From CAYGVX01 sp964544285 (lineage in GTDB: Archaea; Thermoproteota; Bathyarchaeia; Bathyarchaeales; SOJC01): DNA of 34,926 nt. The position numbers and the translations under genes are program-made. The notes beneath the pieces are model-generated. The model searched no databases. It was not told where the DNA came from and was given only the letters and a program-made list of their open reading frames with translations. The DNA lies in NCBI GenBank assembly GCA_964544285.1, contig CAZJAQ010000007.1, positions 1-34,926 on the forward strand. The letters run 5' to 3'. Shown here piece after piece: positions 23,132 to 31,181 of this stretch (position 1 is the first letter of the stretch; each line of letters opens with the position of its first letter).

Positions 23132-23890
23132 ATGGACTTAATTCAAGTAATCCCAGTAACCGGACTGCCGATAATCAAACAAGGCGACAAACTGTACAAG
23201 CTTATATGCGACGCGGCTCAAAAGCAGAAAACACCAATCCAAGACGGCGACGTCATAGTAGTCACCCACGTCATCGTTTCCCGCGCTGAAGGCAACACCG
23301 TAAACCTCGACGCCGTTAAACCCTCCCAATTCGCCCGAACCATCGCCAAAAAGACCGACAAGGACCCAGCCCTCGTAGAAGTCGTCTTGAACGAAGCCCA
23401 GAGCATCGTCCGCATCCGCAACGGTAGCATCATAACACTGACAAAACACGGGTTCATCTGCGCCAACTCAGGCGTCGACAAGAGCAACGTCCCCGGAGAA
23501 ACCACCGTGGCTCTGCTGCCCAGAGACCCCGACGAATCAGCCAAGCACATCAGACAGGAAGTAAAAAAGCTAACTGGAAAAACAGTGGCAGTCATCATCT
23601 CAGACACTCATGGCAGACCCCTCAGGGACGGAGAAATCAACGTCGCCATAGGCGTGGCAGGCTTCATGCCCATACGCGACCGTAGGGGCGAAAAAGACCT
23701 CTTCAACTACGTTTTGAGAGTTAAACGCACGGCAGTTGCAGACGAGTTGGCTTCTGCAGCAGAACTAGTAATCGGACAGGCGAGCGAAGCCATTCCAGCC
23801 GCCATCATCAGGGGGTATCCCTACTTGAAATCTGAGGAAGCTACGTCGAAAAACATGCTCAGACCGCTCGAAAAGGAGCTTTTTCTCTAA
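23132..23890 (+). CDS. cofE: Coenzyme F420:L-glutamate ligase
   Basis: CofE adds L-glutamates to F420-0 with GTP to build the polyglutamate tail of coenzyme F420. The 252-residue protein is full length and shows VIPVTGLPIIKQGDKLYKLI, DGDVIVVTHVIVSRAEG (nucleotide and metal site), GFICANSGVDKSNVPGE, VIISDTHGRPLRDGEINVAI and an ADELASAAELVIGQASEAIPAA end, all diagnostic. Start ATG 23132. It lies 24 bases after mobA and overlaps the end of the convergent aminomutase gene by four bases. Its presence shows that this organism makes or modifies F420. Confidence 0.95.
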   Translation: MDLIQVIPVTGLPIIKQGDKLYKLICDAAQKQKTPIQDGDVIVVTHVIVSRAEGNTVNLDAVKPSQFARTIAKKTDKDPALVEVVLNEAQSIVRIRNGSIITLTKHGFICANSGVDKSNVPGETTVALLPRDPDESAKHIRQEVKKLTGKTVAVIISDTHGRPLRDGEINVAIGVAGFMPIRDRRGEKDLFNYVLRVKRTAVADELASAAELVIGQASEAIPAAIIRGYPYLKSEEATSKNMLRPLEKELFL

Positions 23891-25182
23891 CCACCGCAAT
23901 ATTCCTTCACGTACATTTCAGTTTCATCGAGAAGCTTGTCTAAATCCTCCTTCGAGTGGGCACTGCTTATGGCTCCGGTCTTGTTCGGCAAGAAGAAGAC
24001 GCCATTGTTGATTAGGGTTTGATGGTATTCTGTGAGCTTTTTTCTGTCAGCCTCTGAGGCAACTTTTGCGTTCTTCACTTCTTCCTTCGTGAAGTGCACG
24101 TGGAACAACGAGCCTGCACGGTTTACTCTGACGTCAACTTTCCCCCTCTGGAAAGCGTCCTCGAGCCCTTTATGAATTTTCTCTCCCACGGCGTTGAGTC
24201 GACTTATTACATGTCCGTCTTCCAACGTCTTGAGCATCTCCAACCCAGCGCACAGAGTCGCGGGGTTTGCAGTGAAAGTTCCGCCGTGGAATGAAAAATT
24301 GGGTCTCTCAAAAAGCGTCGGGTCCATCCTCTCCATAACGTCTTTTCTGCCAGCCACTGCACCTATCGGGAAGCCTCCGCCTAGAATCTTGCCCAACAGA
24401 GTAACGTCCGGTGTCACCCCGTAGGATTGCTGCGCCCCACCCGGCGCCAGCCTGAAGCCCGTGATAATCTCGTCGAAGACCAGCAAAACGTCTTTCTGGT
24501 GGCAAAGCTCCCTCAACCCCTTCAAGAATTCTTTCTCAGCAGGGATGCAACCTCCTGAGCCCAATACAGGCTCGACTATGACTGCTGCAACTTCTTGGTC
24601 CCTGATTTTTCGCTCTGTTTCCTGCAAGTCGTTGAAAGGCGCCACTATGGTGTCCTTCAAAGCGCTTTCGGTTATTCCCTTGGATTCTGGCATGTCGAAA
24701 GGGGGTTTAACCGCTACATGTAATGCGTCGTATCCGCCGTGCCAGCCGCCCTCGAACTTTACAACCTTACTCTTTCCAGTGTAGGCACGTGCAAGCCTCG
24801 TGGCGTACATGGCGGCTTCGGTGCCCGAGTTGCAGAACCGCACCATCCTGGCGCTCGGAACCATCTTAACAATCTGCTCTGCCAAGGCGATTTCGAGTTC
24901 GTGACATACACCGTAGTGGGTTCCATGTTCAACCTGCTTCTTGACGGCTTCTATGATATTCTCAGGGCTGTGGCCTAGAATGTGGGTGTAGTGGCCCATC
25001 CAGAAGTCGATGTACACGTTGCCGTCCACGTCTTTGATCTTGCTTCCTTTTGCACAGTCGATGTAGAAGGGATAGGGCTCAAAGTAGCGGATGAAGTAGG
25101 ACACGCCTGCGGGCAAAACTTGTTTGGCTCGTTCATGAAGCTGCTTCGATTTGGCAGTTTTAGAAGTATAATTTCCTTGCAT
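23887..25182 (-). CDS. Glutamate-1-semialdehyde 2,1-aminomutase-family enzyme (class III aminotransferase)
   Basis: This 431-residue class III PLP enzyme is the length of HemL. Key features are RFCNSGTEAAMYATRLARA (PLP phosphate, 115-133), GGWHGGYDAL, VAAVIVEPVLGSGGC, LLVFDEIITGFR (Asp237) and the Schiff-base lysine in LLGKILGGGFPIG (Lys265, the same position as in HemL). HemL makes 5-aminolevulinate in haem and cobalamin synthesis. No other tetrapyrrole gene is nearby and HemL-like paralogues with other substrates are common, so hemL is not assigned. The ATG at 25182 has GAGGAG upstream. Confidence 0.82.
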   Translation of the reverse strand: MQGNYTSKTAKSKQLHERAKQVLPAGVSYFIRYFEPYPFYIDCAKGSKIKDVDGNVYIDFWMGHYTHILGHSPENIIEAVKKQVEHGTHYGVCHELEIALAEQIVKMVPSARMVRFCNSGTEAAMYATRLARAYTGKSKVVKFEGGWHGGYDALHVAVKPPFDMPESKGITESALKDTIVAPFNDLQETERKIRDQEVAAVIVEPVLGSGGCIPAEKEFLKGLRELCHQKDVLLVFDEIITGFRLAPGGAQQSYGVTPDVTLLGKILGGGFPIGAVAGRKDVMERMDPTLFERPNFSFHGGTFTANPATLCAGLEMLKTLEDGHVISRLNAVGEKIHKGLEDAFQRGKVDVRVNRAGSLFHVHFTKEEVKNAKVASEADRKKLTEYHQTLINNGVFFLPNKTGAISSAHSKEDLDKLLDETEMYVKEYCGG

Positions 25183-25220
25183 TCGCCAAGGCTCCTCGAC
25201 AACAAGTTTTTAGGGATAAT

Positions 25221-25230
25221 GATTTAAATG
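25221..25230. promoter_or_regulatory. TATA-like element between the aminomutase-like gene and the GNAT gene
   Basis: GATTTAAATG is AT-rich and lies about 40 bases before the aminomutase ATG on the minus strand and about 25 bases before the GNAT start on the plus strand. It could serve either direction. Confidence 0.35.
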
Positions 25231-25252
25231 CTTGCTTCAAAAGGCTTCATGA

Positions 25253-25739
25253 GTGTTTACATTGAGCAACATAAAACTCGCTTTAGTCGGACTGAAGCAT
25301 AGGAGCAGTTTTCTTAATGTGTACAAAAACGTTTACAGTTCGAAGAAAGAAGCGAGAAAGTTTTTTGGCAGATTCTTGGAGAATGGTTGGGTTTCGGGCG
25401 CTTGGAAAAACTCAGAGTTGGTGGGCGTTTTGATTTGGATGCCGAGAGAAGCCGCAAAACATGGGCTAGCTGAGATCGTTGATTTGTGGGTCAAAGAGGA
25501 AGAGAGGCGGAGAGGAATCGGTGGAGGGCTTGTGGATCATGCCTTGGCTCAAATGAAGGAGTATTGTCGCAATTTTGGCTAAGTTGCGGAGAGTTATGTT
25601 GTTCGCTGGGGCTTCAGACGTGTACTTGGCAGCCCGAAGGCTCTATGAAAGGAAAGGGTTCCGCGTAGTTGCCGCAATTCCACCCAACACGCTCGGCAAC
25701 TCTTACGATGCGGATTTTCTCTACGTTCTTCAACTGTGA
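25253..25739 (+). pseudogene. GNAT acetyltransferase interrupted by a frameshift
   Basis: The first frame (GTG 25253 to TAA 25582) covers most of a GNAT domain: IKLALVGLKHRSSFLNVYKN, LVGVLIWMPREAAKHGLAEI, and the acetyl-CoA loop EEERRRGIGGGLVDHAL. It stops after MKEYCRNFG. One base later another frame continues the same protein: ILAKLRRVMLFAGASDVYLA then ARRLYERKGFRVVAAIP, ending YVLQL at TGA 25739. That is the expected Y-x-x-x-G-F motif of GNAT. A one-base shift near 25565-25580 (around AATTTTGG) joins them into about 161 residues. Either the gene is broken or the assembly has an indel. Confidence 0.78.
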
Positions 25740-25796
25740 CTGCTTGATAGGGTTTCACGGAAAAGCATAAGACATCTCTAATATTAGCCTAATACG

Positions 25797-26531
25797 ATGA
25801 GTGCTGAACGAGAAATCCTAACTACCGTGCTGAAACTGACTAGGAATGGACCAATAGACTATTCCCTAGTGGGCAAAGCCGCTAGAATCCCCGCTGAGAT
25901 GGCTGAAAGCATTCTGAGAAAACTTGCAGACGACGCTTTTGTCAAATGGAGAGGAAAAATACTCGAAGCTTCACCAGACCAGCGGGTTAAGATCGCAGTT
26001 CACGCTCTTGAACTGGGCGCCGACTCTGAGAGTATCTGCAGACTGCTGGAATGGAAGGAGTTTGAGAGCATCGCAACCGCAGCCTTCGAGGCTTACGACT
26101 ACCATGTCATTAAAAACTTCAGGTTTAAGGGAAAAGATGGAAAACGGTGGGAAATCGACCTCCTAGCCTCCAAACAGCCCACAATAGCTTCGGTGGACTG
26201 CAAACACTGGGGACGCGGCTGGACGAGAGCATCTGTCGTGAGGACTGTGGAGGAACACGTGGAGAGAACTAAAGCATTCGCAGATGTTCTGCCCCGCATC
26301 CACGTTAAGATCGAGCTGGGCAGCTGGAGCCACGCAAAGGTCATTCCCATCGTTCTGTCTCTTTTGCCAAGTCCTTTTAAATTTCATCGTGACACACCCA
26401 TAGTTCCCGTGCTGCAAATGCAAAGCTTTTTAAATGAACTGCCAGCCCACGTAGACTCATTGACACATTTCTCTCAAAAACTGACAAGAACAGATAGGGA
26501 AATAACTGAATACCAGCAAAATACCGCCTAA
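25797..26531 (+). CDS. PD-(D/E)XK endonuclease-like protein with N-terminal helix-turn-helix
   Basis: This is a 244-residue protein. Residues 1-60 read as a winged helix (REILTTVLKLTRNGPIDYSL with KAARIPAEMAESILRKLADD). The nuclease core begins LEWKEFESIATAAFEAYDYH (Glu90) and continues VIKNFRFKGKDGKRWEIDLL (Asp121) and ASVDCKHWGRG (Asp134-x-Lys136), a PD-(D/E)XK catalytic pattern as in Mrr and RecB-like archaeal nucleases. The C-terminal half is an alpha/beta region. Start ATG 25797. It has no adjacent methylase of restriction type, so it may be a repair nuclease or a solitary Mrr-like protein. Confidence 0.75.
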   Translation: MSAEREILTTVLKLTRNGPIDYSLVGKAARIPAEMAESILRKLADDAFVKWRGKILEASPDQRVKIAVHALELGADSESICRLLEWKEFESIATAAFEAYDYHVIKNFRFKGKDGKRWEIDLLASKQPTIASVDCKHWGRGWTRASVVRTVEEHVERTKAFADVLPRIHVKIELGSWSHAKVIPIVLSLLPSPFKFHRDTPIVPVLQMQSFLNELPAHVDSLTHFSQKLTRTDREITEYQQNTA

Positions 26532-26620
26532 AAGTCTCGCTGCCACGGCAGGTTTGACATAGATGCTGCAAAAACAATAACATCGACAAACTACACATCG
26601 TGTGATTTACCAAAAGAATG

Positions 26621-27394
26621 CTAAAAACTGTGTTCTCGATATATTTTGTCTTTCTTCTTTGCCAGCACGATTAGACGAGACGAGTCCAGATTATATTCTT
26701 GCCCTTCATAGTTTCCGTAAACCTCCTCAGCCGTGAACCCTGCTTCTTCGAGCATCTTCTGCAGTTGAGGAAGGGAGTACAGTCGTAGGTTGTGGTCGAA
26801 GGTTCCTGCTCTGCCACTGTTCTTGTCGATGAGTATCCATTGAGAGTAGAGCCTCGACCGCTCAGCGTCTAGGGTGCGGGTTTCGAGCATGTAAAAACTC
26901 GGGAATTCACCCCAGTCTTTTTCCTGGAAGACCTGCAAGAGGTGCTCGCGGTTCACGATGTCAATTAAGAATGAACCATCTAGCCTGAGCGTTCTCGCGA
27001 CTTCCTTGAGGCTCTTCAAGTCTTCCTTCTCTGAGGGCAAGTAGCCGAAACTGGTAAACATGTTGATCACCGTAGCGAATGTCGCGGATTTGAAGGGCAG
27101 ATGACGCATCTCACCCCTCACGAGGGGGAAGTGAACGTCACTCTTCGCCATTCTCTCTTTAGCAGTTCTGAGAAGGTTAGTTGAAATGTCCAGTCCTACT
27201 ATGTTCCATCCTTTCTTGGCTAGAAGGATCGAGTGGCGGCCGGTTCCGCAGCAAAGGTCCAGAACCAACCCTAGTGTTTTTGTAGCTTTAGCAATGAACT
27301 CAACTTCTTTTTCTGTGTTGCGAGCATCCGCTATTTCTGTCCAGTAGGCGCCTAATTCGTCGAAGAGCGACGTGTACCATTCTTGCTTTTTCAT
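26621..27394 (-). CDS. Class I SAM-dependent methyltransferase
   Basis: This 257-residue protein has a Rossmann methyltransferase core. Motif I is LGLVLDLCCGTGRHSILLAK (about 42-60), followed by WNIVGLDISTNLLRTAKERM (motif II), RGEMRHLPF and ATVINMFTSFGYLPSE (motif IV-like). The C-terminal RLYSLPQLQKMLEEAGFTAE and YGNYEGQEYN segments resemble small-molecule methyltransferases rather than DNA methylases. The substrate is not known. It is 11 bases downstream of hjc and probably co-transcribed with it. Confidence 0.88.
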   Translation of the reverse strand: MKKQEWYTSLFDELGAYWTEIADARNTEKEVEFIAKATKTLGLVLDLCCGTGRHSILLAKKGWNIVGLDISTNLLRTAKERMAKSDVHFPLVRGEMRHLPFKSATFATVINMFTSFGYLPSEKEDLKSLKEVARTLRLDGSFLIDIVNREHLLQVFQEKDWGEFPSFYMLETRTLDAERSRLYSQWILIDKNSGRAGTFDHNLRLYSLPQLQKMLEEAGFTAEEVYGNYEGQEYNLDSSRLIVLAKKKDKIYREHSF

Positions 27395-27405
27395 CGTTCC
27401 ACCCT

Positions 27406-27849
27406 TTACGGCTTGAAGTTTCCCTCATCGCTCTTTATTAGGCGTTCTTGATCGGGAAGGTTCTCCCAGTCTTTCCAGGGTATTTGCCGGAAGACCCATT
27501 TTTTCCCCAGATGGGCGGCTAGGACGGCGTGCTTGGACCCTCTGGGAAGGGGTATGAGCTCGTCGAGAAACCTAAAGAGTTTGTCGATTTGTTTCTTCGG
27601 GAAGTAGGCGTAGTAGCGGGCGTTCTTCACTTCGAAAGCGTAGACTTGTTCGTCTTTGCGGGCGATTACGTCGGGTAGAGGGTTGAGGCTCGGGTTGCTC
27701 ACGGGTACTCTCACGGCGTTGTAGCCCATTTTTTGAAGTTTTTTAACGAGGACTGTTTCGCTGTAGAACCCTCGTCTGCGCCATTTCTTCAAGTCAGATA
27801 ACTTTAGAGGGCTTTGCACCGCAAACACACTCAGTATTAGTTGTCTCAT
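27406..27849 (-). CDS. hjc: Holliday junction resolvase Hjc
   Basis: From ATG 27849 the product has 147 residues. A longer frame to 28035 has an unconserved leader and runs into the divergent CBS gene. The archaeal resolvase core is clear: RRGFYSETVLVKKLQKMGYN (Glu31), AVRVPVSNPSLNPLPDVIAR (Asp60) and QVYAFEVKNARY (Glu73-x-Lys75), all PD-(D/E)XK residues of Hjc. It cuts four-way junctions in recombination repair. The exact start is uncertain, since no strong ribosome site is seen at 27849. It is upstream of the methyltransferase gene. Confidence 0.85.
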   Translation of the reverse strand: MRQLILSVFAVQSPLKLSDLKKWRRRGFYSETVLVKKLQKMGYNAVRVPVSNPSLNPLPDVIARKDEQVYAFEVKNARYYAYFPKKQIDKLFRFLDELIPLPRGSKHAVLAAHLGKKWVFRQIPWKDWENLPDQERLIKSDEGNFKP

Positions 27850-28002
27850 TGAAAAATTATGCTTTTCCACGGAGAGCATGGCATTACAAAGAGCTCTCTC
27901 AAAGACGAGTTTCCAACCAGTAGGCTTCGTCTGAATTTCGCATTCATAATCTATTTCAAACCGAGAATCAGAACAGAATTGAGTTCGAAACAGGTCTGAC
28001 GT

Positions 28003-28578
28003 ATGCCCACAGAAATACGAGACATCATGATTCAAGACGTGAAAACTGCAAGTATAGAGGACACTGTCTTAAGAGCCGCAGAAATAATGAACCGAAATGA
28101 AATAGGCTGTATCATAGTCACTGACGATGGAAAACCCGCCGGGATTCTAACCGAAAGGGACATACTGAAAAGAGTGGTTTTCAAGAGAAGAGACCCAGAG
28201 AAAACCAGAGTATGCGAAGTCATGTCAAAACCACTTGTAACAGTAAAACCTCACATAACAATAACACGGGCGGCGCAGATAATGATAAAGGCAAAGATCA
28301 AGAAATTAGCTGTGACAAACGCAGATCATTTGGTAGGCATACTTAGCCTCACCGACCTAATGCCCTTGTTGGAATCCCAAAAAGTTTCTCTGAAGGGTGC
28401 CCCAAAACGCGTGAAGAAAATTTTCGAGATATACTATGACCCTAAGAGACAGATACGCAAAAACTGTCCTCTGACAATGGGCAGGGGGATGGCGGTTGCT
28501 TGTCTGGCATCAAAATGCATGTGGTATGTCACGGACAGATGTGTCTTCTTGAATCTGGCAGAAAAAATCTCCCAATAA
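28003..28578 (+). CDS. Protein with two CBS domains and a cysteine-rich C-terminus
   Basis: This 191-residue protein consists of two CBS domains (about 5-60 and 70-125). The first starts IRDIMIQDVKTASIEDTVLR with GCIIVTDDGKPAGILTERDI, the second VCEVMSKPLVTVKPHITITR with LVGILSLTDLM. The pair forms a Bateman module that binds adenine nucleotides or SAM. The tail carries four cysteines (about 155, 167, 172 and 181: NCPLTMGRGMAVACLASKCM, TDRC) that could bind a metal. Start ATG 28003. There is no fused catalytic domain, so it probably regulates another protein. Confidence 0.85.
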   Translation: MPTEIRDIMIQDVKTASIEDTVLRAAEIMNRNEIGCIIVTDDGKPAGILTERDILKRVVFKRRDPEKTRVCEVMSKPLVTVKPHITITRAAQIMIKAKIKKLAVTNADHLVGILSLTDLMPLLESQKVSLKGAPKRVKKIFEIYYDPKRQIRKNCPLTMGRGMAVACLASKCMWYVTDRCVFLNLAEKISQ

Positions 28579-28737
28579 AAAGCCTGCGTCGCTTCCCACT
28601 TTTCTCATGGTCTATTTCCACGTCCTATGGCAAAAACTTCAACTTTTTACACAGAATACCTACGCCCAAACCCAGTAAAAATGTGAGTTTTGCGGCTCGC
28701 TTGACGCAACCGAATGGATATTCTCCGAGATTTATTT

Positions 28738-28884
28738 CTAACTTTGGCTTCTCTTTCTCCTGAGGACTCTGTCTAAGAGCCTGTTTATTATCTCATCATA
28801 GGTTTCACCCTTCTTGCCCACACTCTTCAGCGCGTCCCTCGTCCCTTGTCTTATCTTAATCGTCGTCAACTTTTCCTCGCTCAA
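28738..28884 (-). CDS. Small RHH/VapB-like antitoxin-type protein
   Basis: This is a 48-residue basic protein starting TTG 28884, eight bases after GGGGG. It reads SEEKLTTIKIRQGTRDALKS, then GETYDEIINRLLDRV and a basic end. The pattern (beta strand TTIKI, helix, then G-E-x-Y-D-E-x-I-N-x-L) is that of archaeal VapB/DUF7557-like proteins. No PIN-domain toxin is adjacent, so it may be an orphan antitoxin or a small regulator. It is missed by ATG-only scanning. Confidence 0.65.
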   Translation of the reverse strand: MSEEKLTTIKIRQGTRDALKSVGKKGETYDEIINRLLDRVLRRKRSQS

Positions 28885-29586
28885 AATCAACTACCCCCTA
28901 TTATCCGTTGGTATCCATTAAGGATAAGCTGTATCAGCATTTATGCTTTCGCCCAGATAATCGTGGCCTCTTAAAACTAGTTACGAAAATCTCCGAAAAT
29001 GACCAAAAACTACAGCAAAAGCCCAAATTTCGCCAACTCTCACAAAAACTGCACAAACACACAAAAGTTGCACAACCACCGCAACACCCAACAGACGAGT
29101 AACCCCTACACTCTTCTGTTCATCATTGTCGCCTTCGGCTTTCGGGTATGCTTTTGTATCCAAGCCAGATCGTGCTTCACACCTCACTATGAGCAACGTG
29201 TTTCTGTCTAAACAGTCGTATGCCCTGGCTTCAGCAAGTTTATCTTTACTCGCTACTTTTTTCTCGACGCCCAGTGTTTCCGGGTTCTGCTGGAGAAAAA
29301 ATAGTTTGGTGATGGAGAGAAATACCGTAAATACGAATATCACCAGCATCACTGAGTTTGCTATACTCTATCTTAGGAACCACGAAATATGAGCTGTTTT
29401 GCCTACCTCTATTGCTCCAAACACATGTGGTTTGAGTGGAGACCCTCAAAACAGGCTTCTTTTTCCAAAGTCGCTCAGCCTAAGCTGCACATATCACCAA
29501 GTAGGAGTGGATACAAAAGCATAACCGCCAGAAATAGCCTAACACAGAATTATAAAAAAAGGGAAAGTTGGTTGTTGTTAGAGACT
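28885..29586. other. Long poorly coding region
   Basis: No confident gene. Short overlapping frames exist on both strands with atypical amino acid content. An A/C-rich stretch (28995-29095) has scattered GCACAA and GCAACA words but no ordered repeat. The best frame is the minus-strand one at 28981-29352. Confidence 0.4.
28981..29352 (-). CDS. Doubtful small membrane protein
   Basis: A 123-residue frame starts MMLVIFVFTVFLSITKLFFL, a plausible transmembrane start, followed by a hydrophilic part (GVEKKVASKDKLAEARAYDC). The C-terminal third is low-quality, with a Val/Cys-rich segment. It may be a short exported protein or noncoding; no family is recognised and the upstream signal is weak. Confidence 0.25.
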   Translation of the reverse strand: MMLVIFVFTVFLSITKLFFLQQNPETLGVEKKVASKDKLAEARAYDCLDRNTLLIVRCEARSGLDTKAYPKAEGDNDEQKSVGVTRLLGVAVVVQLLCVCAVFVRVGEIWAFAVVFGHFRRFS

Positions 29587-29595
29587 CTAGTCTCC
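29551..29595 (-). terminator. Possible transcription terminator
   Basis: On the minus strand a short inverted repeat (GAGACT/AGTCTC, 29581-29594) is followed by T-rich DNA with a run of seven T at 29554-29560. It directly follows the stop of the cysteine-rich gene, as expected for an archaeal terminator. Confidence 0.35.
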
Positions 29596-30119
29596 GCTCG
29601 TGAAGGTGCAGGTTTCTGACGTCGTCGCAAACACAACCACTACTTTGTATTCCCCTTCCCACTCAGGAATGAACGTATACGTCTGAACGTACCGGTGGCA
29701 GGTTAAGGTTATGTCGATTTCCTCTCGAAGATACTTCACATGCTGCCAGTCTGCATAAGTTTCGTTCCACCAGTAGAGACGCACCCATAGGTTCCGTTGG
29801 CAGAGCAACAGCAAGGTTCGCAGCGATCTCTGCAATCATCATTACACTCATCTCCCCAACCATAATCACAATCACGCCGACAATCACCGCATTCCTCAAG
29901 CCTCAAACACGCCCAAACATTGACTGGGCATCCGACTAACCTGCACTCTCCGACCTCGATTTCACACTCAATTCCAGGTTTCTTGACTTCGAATGTCTTC
30001 TCCCAAGTATAGACTGTCCCGGAAATGGCTGTGCCCGTCGAAACAGCGCTAACAACTATCAAAGCAACTAGAAGTGCAAACAAACTTTCTTCATATGGCG
30101 AAACCTCTTCTCCCAACAC
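29587..30119 (-). pseudogene. Frameshifted cysteine-rich exported protein
   Basis: The 5' frame (from ATG 30119) has an N-terminal hydrophobic helix (LFALLVALIVVSAVSTGTAI), a beta-like part and a cysteine-dense stretch (CGDCRRDCDYGWGDECNDDC, RCEPCCC). It stops at 29736 after unconvincing residues. Another frame carries a well-formed beta domain over the same end: NLWVRLYWWNETYADWQHVK, then DITLTCHRYVQTYTFIPEWE, ending CTFTSGD at 29587. A one-base shift near 29800-29830 would fuse them into about 177 residues. This is a probable secreted or anchored protein, either broken or misassembled. Family unknown. Confidence 0.5.
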
Positions 30120-30237
30120 ATCTATCCACAGAGAACAGTGTTAATTTTTATGAAACATTCTTCTATAGACCAGGCAAAAGCTCTCATAGCAACATTTTAT
30201 TCTCTCCCCTGCAGATTCTCTGGCGAGGAATAACCGA

Positions 30238-30642
30238 TTGAGAATTTTTAACCAAAGCATAGAGTTCCAGACCAAGGGAGAAATCGACTTCATAGACCTT
30301 TCTGAGAAGGTTCAGGAAGTTGTCTCAGAATCTCAGGTAGAAAACGGTATAGTCCACGTTTTCGCCCCCCATGCGACTGGCATCATAATCCTGACTGAAC
30401 ACGACTGGAACCTCCTCGAAGACATCAAAAAAGTCTTAGAAAAACTGATTCCCAAAGGGGCATCGTATAATCATCCTTCAAACGCTCACTCGCACCTCCG
30501 TTCTATGTTCCTCCCCCCAGACAAGACTCTTCCCATAATCAAAGGAAGACTGGTCCTCGGCACTTGGCAATCCCTCCTTTACGTAGAAACTGATGTCCAT
30601 CCTCGACAGAGGACAGTCATAGTTCAAGTTCTAGGAGAATAA
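30238..30642 (+). CDS. yjbQ: YjbQ family protein (UPF0047)
   Basis: This 134-residue protein is full length for the YjbQ/UPF0047 family. Signature residues are HVFAPHATGIIILTEHDW with its histidines and NAHSHLRSMFLPP followed by GRLVLGTWQSLLYVETD and RQRTVIVQVLG. Members form trimers and have weak thiamine-phosphate synthase activity in some tests; the physiological role is unclear. Start TTG 30238. It stands alone between the cysteine-rich gene and a 540-base intergenic region. Confidence 0.9.
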   Translation: MRIFNQSIEFQTKGEIDFIDLSEKVQEVVSESQVENGIVHVFAPHATGIIILTEHDWNLLEDIKKVLEKLIPKGASYNHPSNAHSHLRSMFLPPDKTLPIIKGRLVLGTWQSLLYVETDVHPRQRTVIVQVLGE

Positions 30643-31181
30643 AACTGATCAAACCGCGCAAAATCCTTTTGTATTTTTTACCTGTTCGGCATACGTGTCT
30701 CCTTCGGCTCAACTGCTGATGCTAAATTGCATCTAAACGGCAAAAATAAACGTAGAGCATGTTATCTGGACGGTTGAATTGACATGAAAAATTAAAACCT
30801 CTGACGTTCGTGACCATTTCGATATCCAGAAGAGAAACACAACACGCTGAGCACGTAGGCACTTGGAGCTGAGACGCTTGTGAATGAAGGAACTATTCGT
30901 GCTATCAATGTTGGGAGGATGCTTGAAACTGGGAAAATTCTTTGGTTTTGTTTCTGCTTATAAACTTCGACAGATTTCGTCATAATACGTTGGAAGACTA
31001 CTGATTAGTCCAACTGTTGTGGATTTGCAGGGATTATTTTTCACGCTCAGCAGACACGGCTGGTGAGCTCAAATTCACAGAATTTTGCAGACAACCTAAC
31101 GCTGATGGAAAAATTGACAAAATACGGTAAAGATATATTAAGCAACACGCTTACTACCTTGCCCCCTTTGGAAGGAAACGC
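30643..31181. other. Intergenic region upstream of nadA, with a possible gene remnant
   Basis: No gene is supported. At about 30875-30962 the plus strand reads GAETLVNEGTIRAINVGRML and then stops, which looks like a piece of a coding sequence without a start. A TATA-like AAGATATATTAAG (about 31129-31141) is suited to the following nadA gene. Confidence 0.4.
31129..31141 (+). promoter_or_regulatory. TATA-like promoter of nadA
   Basis: AAGATATATTAAG lies about 45 bases upstream of the ATG at 31182, at a distance compatible with a short 5' leader. Confidence 0.4.

Noticed and set aside
25797..27394. Nuclease plus methyltransferase considered as a restriction-modification pair
   Set aside because: The methyltransferase has small-molecule features and lacks a DNA-methylase target domain or DPPY-type motif, and the genes are on opposite strands.
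28995..29100. A/C-rich stretch with repeated GCACAA-like words, considered as a CRISPR or iteron array
   Set aside because: The spacing is irregular and no unit longer than about six bases repeats; there are no spacers of constant length.
28999..29619. Several plus-strand short frames in the poorly coding region
   Set aside because: Each has atypical composition, no upstream signals and overlaps the others; none is convincing.
30792..30983. Minus-strand 63-residue frame upstream of nadA
   Set aside because: No ribosome site or family resemblance, and the plus strand holds a more protein-like fragment.
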